In this document: positions 1 through 4,470 of the stretch, one piece after another
Numbering within the stretch: position 1 is the stretch's first letter
How the letters are laid out: each line of letters starts with the position of its first letter
Source: Lachnospiraceae bacterium
GTDB lineage: Bacteria > Bacillota > Clostridia > Lachnospirales > Lachnospiraceae
Assembly: GCA_024403585.1 (NCBI GenBank)
Contig: JAKSRN010000105.1
Span: 1-6,628, forward strand
DNA length: 6,628 bases
Reading direction: 5' to 3'
Notes under the pieces: model-generated
Seen by the model: the letters and a program-made list of their open reading frames with translations, nothing else
The model's database searches: none
What the model was told of the DNA's origin: nothing
Position numbers and translations under genes: made by a program

Positions 1-2
1 AT

Positions 3-41
3 ATGATGGACTTCTTTAAGGCTATGTGTGAGGTTTGCTGA
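3..41 (+). CDS. Possible 3' end of a gene entering from the left
   Basis: One plus-strand frame is open from the window edge to a TGA at 39-41 and would encode a C-terminal end reading MMDFFKAMCEVC. The only support is that a strong terminator, whose plus-strand side ends in a T-rich run, lies about 50 bp downstream, where a gene ending here would need one. The visible stretch is too short to identify a family. Two minus-strand frames are also open across this stretch, so a gene on the other strand is equally possible. Confidence 0.2.
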   Translation: MMDFFKAMCEVC

Positions 42-85
42 TCGGATAGATAAAGTTGTTTCTTGACAATTTTTATAAAACACAC

Positions 86-142
86 AAAAAAGGTGCTGTA
101 CACCACCGAATTAAACCGGTGGTGCACAGCACCTTTATTATT
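86..142. terminator. Strong bidirectional intrinsic terminator
   Basis: Positions 89-108 pair with 117-136 in a 20-bp stem with a single A/C mismatch (100/125) around an 8-nt loop (109-116). On the minus strand the stem ends in a run of six T (complement of 86-91), so it terminates the transcript of the uroporphyrinogen-decarboxylase-like gene that stops at 236. On the plus strand it is followed by TTTATTATT, so it could also serve a gene arriving from the left. The 100 bp between the stop codon and the hairpin show no convincing gene. Confidence 0.9.
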
Positions 143-235
143 CTTGCTCTTATGCTGTATCGGTCAGTCTACCGAAAACGAAACAGTAAAGCGGATCTTC
201 GCCTTCTGCTCTGCTTCATGCTTATGCGTGTTCAA

Positions 236-1249
236 TTAGCAGATTCCGAAATGCTCCATGTTGTAAGCATCAATCTCAGCATTGATGTTAGGATCAGCCT
301 GTGGGAACAGACATCCAGGAGCACCGTATGTGATACATGGGATGAAGTGTCCGCCTGGAGCATATTTCTCACATGCTTCTCTTGTGTTAGCACGGATCTC
401 TTCTGGTGTAGAATCCTCACGGTCAACAACAGCTGCATCGATACCACCCATGAGAACCATACGTCCCTCAAGCTGTTTCTGCAGTTTTGGAATATCGTTC
501 TGTGGAAGAGCACCCTGCCAGATATCGATTCCAAGGTCAACCATATCCTCAACGATTGGCTCAAGGAAGGAATCAGAATGATGCATGATGATTACGCCAT
601 GATCTTTCATGTATTTGTACTGCTCAACGTACTGAGGTTTGATGAACTCTCTCCATGTGTCAGGAGATACGAACAGGGACTGTTTTGATCCCCAGTCATC
701 ATGTGTCAGCATTACGTCTGGCTCAAGATAATCAACGATCATCTTAGCAAGTGTTGTACGGTATTTACCGATCTCCTCGGTAAGCTCCATCATATCATCT
801 TCCTCAAGCAGGAAGTTCATAAGCATATCCTCGAATCCCATCAGGAAATGCAGACGCTCGAAAACACCTGTTGGCATGAATGCCATGTACAGTTCTCCTG
901 CATCTTTGATCTCTTTTGCACGTTTCTGGAATGGCTCCCACAGTGCAGGATCATCTGTCTCTTTCAGGATATCAGGGATCTGAAGCTGGTTTTTCCACTC
1001 GCAGATATCATCGATAACTTTGTTATCGTTAGTAACGTGTGGCATAGCTGCGATGATTCCTTCTGGCCAAAGGATCCATGTTCCGAAACGATCCTGCATT
1101 GGCTCCATGCCCTGATGACGATTTCCACGAACAAAGTTGTTTGCTGGGTTAGGTGGGAAGAATGTACATCCCTCATACTGTTTCAGCAGTCTCTCTGGTT
1201 TACCGTCTTTTTTCAGTGTCTCCAGGAATAACTCTTTTGAAGTCATCAT
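236..1249 (-). CDS. Uroporphyrinogen decarboxylase-like (URO-D superfamily, MtaA/CmuA-type) protein
   Basis: This 337-residue protein belongs to the URO-D superfamily of TIM-barrel proteins. The superfamily contains haem-pathway HemE and the corrinoid/coenzyme M methyltransferases MtaA, MtbA and CmuA. Visible marks are FGTWILWPEG (55-64), HDDWG (183-187), HHSDS (223-227) and MGGID (267-271). The RQAGRY active-site motif of true HemE is absent, so haem synthesis is unlikely. In MtaA/MtbA-type enzymes the zinc site uses His-x-Cys; here the aligned spot appears to be HHS, with Ser for Cys, although Cys305 and Cys313 near the C terminus could contribute. A role in methyl transfer or demethylation is inference only. 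The start at 1249 is chosen because AGGAG lies 10 nt upstream; the frame stays open to an ATG at 1303, but that has no ribosome binding site and adds an unconserved-looking charged tail. The gene follows the PucR-type regulator on the same strand after 123 bp and ends in a strong terminator, so it is probably the target of that regulator. Confidence 0.9.
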   Translation of the reverse strand: MMTSKELFLETLKKDGKPERLLKQYEGCTFFPPNPANNFVRGNRHQGMEPMQDRFGTWILWPEGIIAAMPHVTNDNKVIDDICEWKNQLQIPDILKETDDPALWEPFQKRAKEIKDAGELYMAFMPTGVFERLHFLMGFEDMLMNFLLEEDDMMELTEEIGKYRTTLAKMIVDYLEPDVMLTHDDWGSKQSLFVSPDTWREFIKPQYVEQYKYMKDHGVIIMHHSDSFLEPIVEDMVDLGIDIWQGALPQNDIPKLQKQLEGRMVLMGGIDAAVVDREDSTPEEIRANTREACEKYAPGGHFIPCITYGAPGCLFPQADPNINAEIDAYNMEHFGIC

Positions 1250-1259
1250 AGTTAATAAT

Positions 1260-1264
1260 CTCCT
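1260..1264 (-). promoter_or_regulatory. Ribosome binding site deciding the URO-D-like start
   Basis: AGGAG on the minus strand (within AAAGGAG) sits 10 nt before the ATG at 1249 and 13 nt before a second, adjacent ATG at 1246. It supports the 337-residue (or 336-residue) product rather than the upstream ATG at 1303, whose coding sequence would run through this site. Confidence 0.85.
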
Positions 1265-1318
1265 TTCACTACTCTCTTTTTCCTCTTCCGGACCTTTTTC
1301 CATGCCCGCTATATCTAC

Positions 1319-1334
1319 AAACAGTTGCCTGTTT
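1319..1334. repeat. Short inverted repeat between the two minus-strand genes
   Basis: AAACAG at 1319-1324 and CTGTTT at 1329-1334 form a perfect 6-bp inverted repeat around TTGC. It lies 70-85 bp upstream of the URO-D-like start and could be an operator or RNA hairpin. I see no convincing -35/-10 pair next to it, so its role is unassigned. Confidence 0.4.
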
Positions 1335-1347
1335 ATATTCTTATTTT

Positions 1348-1368
1348 GCCATCCGCTGTCCGGATGGC
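1348..1368. other. Perfect 8-bp hairpin just after the pucR-type stop codon
   Basis: GCCATCCG (1348-1355) and CGGATGGC (1361-1368) flank a 5-nt loop, starting only 4 nt past the regulator's TAA (1373-1375). Read on the minus strand it is followed by AAAATAAG, not a T-run, so it should not be an efficient intrinsic terminator in the direction of the two genes. It may protect or process a shared mRNA, or act as a weak attenuator. The T-run lies on the plus-strand side, where no gene needs it. Confidence 0.55.
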
Positions 1369-1372
1369 TCTT

Positions 1373-2989
1373 TTATACTCCCTTTGTCTGTTCCCACAGA
1401 ACGAAGGAGATTCTGAGATAGAGATTTCTCTTTGGTTCTGCCATCTGTTCGCCGTCCAGACCGGTCAGTTCTGATATCGTTCTCAAACGATAAAACAGGG
1501 TACTTCTTCCGATATAAAGGGTCTTGGATGCAAGAACCGTATTTCTCTCAGATAAAATATAGGTTTTCAGAGTTTTCAAAAGCTCTGTCCCATTCATCTT
1601 GTCATACTGTTCCAGTGTATGAAGAATCGGATCACACAGATATTCAGAAGGAATCTCATTCTGTGCCTGATGAAGGATATAGTCCATCGCAGCTTCCGAG
1701 AAGTACATATACCATCTGATATCTCTCTTTCTAACACAAGTGTCCAACGCAATAATGGACTGCCTGTAATAGGTATGCACTTGCAAAAGACCGGAAAACT
1801 CATTACTGATGCCTGCCATATACAGGTGATCTCTAAGGATCTCTATCATAGCAGGATGCGGATCCGGATTCACACTCTTATTGATCAGTACCCCTACACG
1901 CCCTTGAATAAGAAATGCCTGACTTCCGGGAATAGTGGATTCAATGTAGTTGCAGATACTGATATTAAAAAAGTGTCCGCTGGCATAAGCCTCTGAATCC
2001 AGGGTCAGACAGATATATCTGTCTTTCACGTGCCATCCAAGCATACGTAATCGTACTTCAATCTCTTCCTCTGTATAAGGAGTTCCTTTCAGAAGATTTT
2101 CCATCAGTGTATCGATGGCCCTTCCGTAATTCTCCTGCATATTTCCATATCCAAGAAGAACATCCCTGATCAGCTGTGCCAGATATTCGGCAGCCAGTTT
2201 CTGACCATCCCGAACAGGCTTCTCCAATTCCACGATTACCAGACGACCAAGGTATCCGCCATAATCATTCCAAAGATTAACATACAGATCTCTGTGCCCT
2301 CTCAGATCAGCTGAATAATACTGTGCCTTGCTTGTTTTCAGGGTATCCTGATACTCCTGATCCAGCTTGAAATCATTCAGAAGATCTGCCGGTGCAGAGA
2401 TTGTTCCGGTCAGTTCATCCCTTTCCCATTGCACCATGCCTTCTTTCCAGATCGGACAGGAAAGAATATAGAGCTGCGGGTCATGGACAAACATAGGATT
2501 CCCAAAATACTCATAGCTGACAATACAGAGTTCATCAATGGTACCCCTGTGAAGGATGATATCCTGCAGTTTTGCTGACCAGCTTCTGTGCTTGTGAAAA
2601 ATATCCAGGCAGATATTAAAAACCATCCTGGAATCCCAATCGGCATTCCCACAGGTCAAAGAAAATCCCTCAGGGCTTCCTGCTGTCTCGTCTTTGCAGT
2701 GTTCCGGCAATACAATAACGGAAGCCCTTCCGGTTTCCAAATCCTCCGGGAGCCCTCCAAGCACAATATATGCTCCCTCAGATGGGAATTGCTCAGGACG
2801 TATCTGATTCTTTTCGATAAGATAGATATACTCTTCACTGAGTGTAGCTCGATCCGAATAAAACCGAACCCCTTCCAGTGTTTGTTTATTATCCCCCGGA
2901 TGAAATTGTATCCCGGGAATAACCGCTTCCATGTCATCAGCAAACATCTGCGGATTCAAGCGAAAAACGGCTGCATTCATCTCTTTCAT
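1373..2989 (-). CDS. PucR/CdaR family transcriptional regulator
   Basis: A 538-residue DNA-binding regulator. The C terminus (about 469-529) carries the PucR-type helix-turn-helix, with the recognition segment SKTLYIGRSTLFYRLRTIS at about 488-506, matching the family pattern A..L.IhrnTL.YRL..I. About 293-420 matches the degenerate GGDEF-like CdaR region in position and style, including RYICLTLDSEA at 324-334. About 150-275 (ELCIVSYEYFGNPMFVHDP and what follows) looks like the GAF/PAS-like sensor found in clostridial members, and about 35-100 is an N-terminal region also seen in that architecture. No membrane segment is visible, so it should be cytosolic. The inducer cannot be read from the sequence. 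ATG at 2989 is preceded only by GAGAGAG, a weak ribosome binding site; an ATG three codons in is less well placed. It is followed by the URO-D-like gene, which suggests local control of that enzyme, and diverges from the RluA-type gene. Family assignment is firm; target and ligand are inference. Confidence 0.93.
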   Translation of the reverse strand: MKEMNAAVFRLNPQMFADDMEAVIPGIQFHPGDNKQTLEGVRFYSDRATLSEEYIYLIEKNQIRPEQFPSEGAYIVLGGLPEDLETGRASVIVLPEHCKDETAGSPEGFSLTCGNADWDSRMVFNICLDIFHKHRSWSAKLQDIILHRGTIDELCIVSYEYFGNPMFVHDPQLYILSCPIWKEGMVQWERDELTGTISAPADLLNDFKLDQEYQDTLKTSKAQYYSADLRGHRDLYVNLWNDYGGYLGRLVIVELEKPVRDGQKLAAEYLAQLIRDVLLGYGNMQENYGRAIDTLMENLLKGTPYTEEEIEVRLRMLGWHVKDRYICLTLDSEAYASGHFFNISICNYIESTIPGSQAFLIQGRVGVLINKSVNPDPHPAMIEILRDHLYMAGISNEFSGLLQVHTYYRQSIIALDTCVRKRDIRWYMYFSEAAMDYILHQAQNEIPSEYLCDPILHTLEQYDKMNGTELLKTLKTYILSERNTVLASKTLYIGRSTLFYRLRTISELTGLDGEQMAEPKRNLYLRISFVLWEQTKGV

Positions 2990-3037
2990 GCTCTCTCAAT
3001 CGCTCCATTCAAGATTTTCATATCATGTCATATATCC

Positions 3038-3067
3038 ATAATAAAGCATTCTGCACACCTTGTTCAA
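3038..3067 (-). promoter_or_regulatory. Predicted promoter of the PucR-type regulator gene
   Basis: On the minus strand, TTGAAC (3062-3067) and TATTAT (3038-3043) are separated by 18 bp, which fits a sigma-A promoter. Transcription would start near 3031 and give a leader of about 42 nt. The -35 hexamer lies inside the TGAACA-type operator at 3052-3066, so a protein bound there should block this promoter. Confidence 0.6.
3052..3066 (-). promoter_or_regulatory. Operator copy 3 (TGAACA-N3-TGTGCA) in the regulator promoter
   Basis: On the minus strand this reads TGAACAAGGTGTGCA. It matches the two copies near the RluA-type gene at 11 of 12 positions in the two hexamers, with the same 3-nt gap. 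It overlaps the -35 and spacer of the regulator's predicted promoter. It is the weakest of the three copies and could be coincidental. Confidence 0.45.
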
Positions 3068-3085
3068 TACGCGAAGGACAGTTTC

Positions 3086-3178
3086 ATGATTTTTTTTCTT
3101 ATTAAAACCGTTTTCCGATTCTTTATGAGATTGATCTTCTCAAGAATCAAACAATCTTACACGGATTATCTTTGTTAA
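3086..3178 (+). CDS. Candidate small protein, 30 residues, hydrophobic and basic
   Basis: An ATG at 3086 opens a 30-residue frame ending in TAA at 3176-3178. AAGGA lies 7 nt before the ATG, an ideal distance. The peptide starts MIFFLIKTVFRFFMRLIFSR, a hydrophobic run interrupted by basic residues, then becomes polar. Such a peptide could be membrane-associated, but phenylalanine/isoleucine runs also arise freely in AT-rich non-coding DNA. It sits between the divergent regulator and RluA-type genes. A poor plus-strand promoter (TTTTCA, 16 bp, CATAAT ending near 3042) lies upstream. I recognise no family. It may well be noise. Confidence 0.2.
   Translation: MIFFLIKTVFRFFMRLIFSRIKQSYTDYLC
3131..3150. 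repeat. Short imperfect hairpin in the divergent region
   Basis: TTGATCTT at 3131-3138 can pair with AAGAATCAA at 3142-3150 with one bulged A. An alternative outer pairing joins AGATTG (3127-3132) to CAATCT (3152-3157). No T-run follows, so it is not a terminator. It lies inside the doubtful 30-residue frame. Confidence 0.3.
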
Positions 3179-3180
3179 AT

Positions 3181-3209
3181 ATGACAGAAATGATAGCCCC
3201 ATGTATTAT
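3181..3209 (+). promoter_or_regulatory. Possible distal promoter for the RluA-type gene
   Basis: ATGACA (3181-3186) and TATTAT (3204-3209) are 17 bp apart, each one base from the sigma-A consensus. A transcript would start near 3216 and carry a leader of about 185 nt before the RluA-type start. That leader would hold a 6-bp hairpin (AAACGA 3248-3253 with TCGTTT 3259-3264) and both plus-strand operator copies. It is less certain than the proximal promoter. Confidence 0.4.
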
Positions 3210-3247
3210 ATTTATATCATATTCCGCACAGGAATCGCAATTGTGTA

Positions 3248-3264
3248 AAACGATTTCGTCGTTT
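3248..3264. repeat. Inverted repeat AAACGA-N5-TCGTTT
   Basis: A perfect 6-bp inverted repeat around TTTCG, midway between the distal and proximal promoters of the RluA-type gene. It could be an operator or a leader hairpin. No T-run follows. Confidence 0.35.
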
Positions 3265-3297
3265 CGTGCATATCCATCCCAAATCAAGGCGTCATTC

Positions 3298-3312
3298 TGA
3301 ACACAGTGTTCA
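3298..3312 (+). promoter_or_regulatory. Operator copy 1 (perfect TGAACAC-A-GTGTTCA palindrome)
   Basis: A 15-bp perfect palindrome with 7-bp arms around one central base, ending 11 bp before the -35 of the proximal RluA-type promoter. Its centre (3305) is exactly 60 bp from that of copy 2 (3365). The GAAC-N5-GTTC spacing does not fit the Gram-positive LexA box (GAAC-N4-GTTC), and TGAACA-N3-TGTTCA is one base wider than CzrA-type ArsR operators, so the binding protein is not identified. Confidence 0.75.
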
Positions 3313-3323
3313 ATTTATACTTC

Positions 3324-3352
3324 TTTACAAGCAGTATCCTTTCCACTACAAT
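3324..3352 (+). promoter_or_regulatory. Predicted proximal promoter of the RluA-type gene
   Basis: TTTACA (3324-3329) and TACAAT (3347-3352) are separated by exactly 17 bp, each one base from consensus. Transcription would begin near 3359, inside operator copy 2, and give a leader of about 42 nt. The promoter is bracketed by the two best operator copies, an arrangement typical of repression. Confidence 0.7.
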
Positions 3353-3357
3353 ACTCT

Positions 3358-3372
3358 TGAACACTATGTTCA
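3358..3372 (+). promoter_or_regulatory. Operator copy 2 (TGAACAC-T-ATGTTCA) at the start site
   Basis: A 15-bp palindrome with one arm mismatch, sharing both hexamers TGAACA and TGTTCA with copy 1. It covers the predicted transcription start of the RluA-type gene, so binding here should block initiation. Confidence 0.7.
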
Positions 3373-3400
3373 CAATCAATAAAGTACAGGAAGAATCTAT

Positions 3401-4321
3401 ATGCTGAGAACAACACTGAAACTGACTATATCGCCGGAAGATGCCGGAAAGCCCATTCGATTTCATCTTCGTGATTTCGGCTTCTCCAGCCACCTTCTGA
3501 TCCAGTTGAAACACAGGGAACATTCTGTCTTTCTCAATGGCAGTCCTGCATATCTGAATACCCCTTTGAAAGAAGGCGATCTTCTGGAAGTACTTCTGCC
3601 GGAAGAGGAATCTCCTGAAAAGCTGGTACCCACAGAGATCCCCTTTGGAATCCTCTATGAGGATGAAGATATTCTTGTGATCAACAAACCGTCAGGGATG
3701 CCCATCCATCCTTCCAGAGGAAATTTTGAAAATACCCTGGCCAATGCCGTGGCTTATTACTATGAAAAACTGAACGAGCCTTTTTCCTACCGCTGCATCA
3801 ACCGCCTGGACAGAGACACCACCGGAGCCCTGATCCTTGCCCGTCATGCATTGAGTGCCTGTATCCTGTCGGCAGACATGCGAAGCCGCAACATCCACAG
3901 GACTTATCTGGCTCTTGCGGAAGGAATCACAGATGCAGAAGGGACAGTAGACCTTCCGATCGGAAGAAAGGATGCCTCTATCATTGAACGTTGTATAGAT
4001 CCGGAGAATGGAGAACGGGCAGTGACCCATTATAAGACGCTTAAAACGTTTCAGGTTGAAACTGAAAACGGAGTCAAAGACTGTTCTCTGATCGAGCTGC
4101 ATCTGGAAACGGGACGAACCCACCAGATCCGGGTACATATGCATGCGATCGGTCATCCTCTTCTGGGAGATTCCCTCTACAATGACGATGAAATTGCAGC
4201 CCCCGGAAGACAGGCTCTGCATTCCAGATCCCTGGAATTCGTGCATCCCATAACGAAGAAAGCGATGCAGATCACTGCACCGCTTCCGGATGATTTCCAT
4301 TCTATAATCACATCAGATTGA
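3401..4321 (+). CDS. RluA family pseudouridine synthase
   Basis: A 306-residue cytosolic enzyme that converts specific uridines in rRNA or tRNA to pseudouridine; the target base cannot be told from sequence. An S4-like RNA-binding region fills about 12-75 (HLRDFGFSSHLLIQLK, then VFLNG and LKEGDLLEV). The catalytic domain follows: ILYEDEDILVINKPSGMPIHPS (first half 84-94, second 95-105), NRLDRDTTG at 134-142 with catalytic Asp137, HRTYLAL at 166-172 with the conserved Tyr169, and TGRTHQIRVHM at 237-247. The usual HRLD is NRLD here, a variant I would expect to be tolerated because the Asp is intact. Length is normal for RluA/RluD types. AGGAAG ends 7 nt before the ATG. The gene stands alone between its own promoter region and terminator, and diverges from the PucR-type regulator. 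Two palindromic operators at its promoter suggest tight control, which is unusual for an RNA-modification gene. Confidence 0.95.
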   Translation: MLRTTLKLTISPEDAGKPIRFHLRDFGFSSHLLIQLKHREHSVFLNGSPAYLNTPLKEGDLLEVLLPEEESPEKLVPTEIPFGILYEDEDILVINKPSGMPIHPSRGNFENTLANAVAYYYEKLNEPFSYRCINRLDRDTTGALILARHALSACILSADMRSRNIHRTYLALAEGITDAEGTVDLPIGRKDASIIERCIDPENGERAVTHYKTLKTFQVETENGVKDCSLIELHLETGRTHQIRVHMHAIGHPLLGDSLYNDDEIAAPGRQALHSRSLEFVHPITKKAMQITAPLPDDFHSIITSD

Positions 4322-4323
4322 AT

Positions 4324-4375
4324 GACTCGCGCAGGGGGGAATCTCGCATTCTCTCCTGCGCAGTCTTTTCTTATT
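4324..4375 (+). terminator. Intrinsic terminator of the RluA-type gene
   Basis: GACT (4324-4327) pairs with AGTC (4362-4365), and after a bulged C, GCGCAGG (4329-4335) pairs with CCTGCGC (4355-4361). The stem can extend inward with G-T and G-C pairs. TTTTCTTATT follows from 4366. It begins 2 nt after the stop codon. Confidence 0.85.
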
Positions 4376-4387
4376 CATGTAAAGTCC

Positions 4388-4422
4388 AAAAAATGACGCC
4401 GTGAAGAAACCACGGCGCCATT
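4388..4422 (-). terminator. Intrinsic terminator of glgA
   Basis: CGCCGTG (4397-4403) pairs with CACGGCG (4411-4417) around a 7-nt loop; AATG/CATT (4392-4395/4419-4422) extend the stem past one A/C mismatch. On the minus strand the hairpin ends in six T (complement of 4388-4393). It lies about 50 bp after the glgA stop and is back to back with the terminator of the convergent gene. Confidence 0.88.
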
Positions 4423-4470
4423 CATTGTATTTTCCAATATTACTTTTTGATCAGCAGATTCCGTAAGGAA

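Noticed and set aside
63..79. TTGACA at 63-68 and TATAAA at 74-79 as a plus-strand promoter
   Set aside because: The hexamers are only 5 bp apart, and the downstream sequence is a terminator with no gene on that strand.
56..688. 210-residue plus-strand frame running through the terminator hairpin
   Set aside because: It reads through a strong terminator and then antisense to the URO-D-like gene, with no family features.
1250..1303. N-terminal extension of the URO-D-like protein from ATG 1303
   Set aside because: There is no ribosome binding site before it, it would read through the good AGGAG at 1260-1264, and the added 18 residues are a charged tail unlike the family start.
3298..3372. LexA (SOS) boxes upstream of the RluA-type gene
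   Set aside because: The half-sites GAAC/GTTC are present but separated by five bases, whereas the Gram-positive LexA box has four.
3284..3523. 79-residue minus-strand frame over the RluA-type promoter and start
   Set aside because: It overlaps the promoter, the operators and the start of a confidently identified gene, and has no ribosome binding site or recognisable features.
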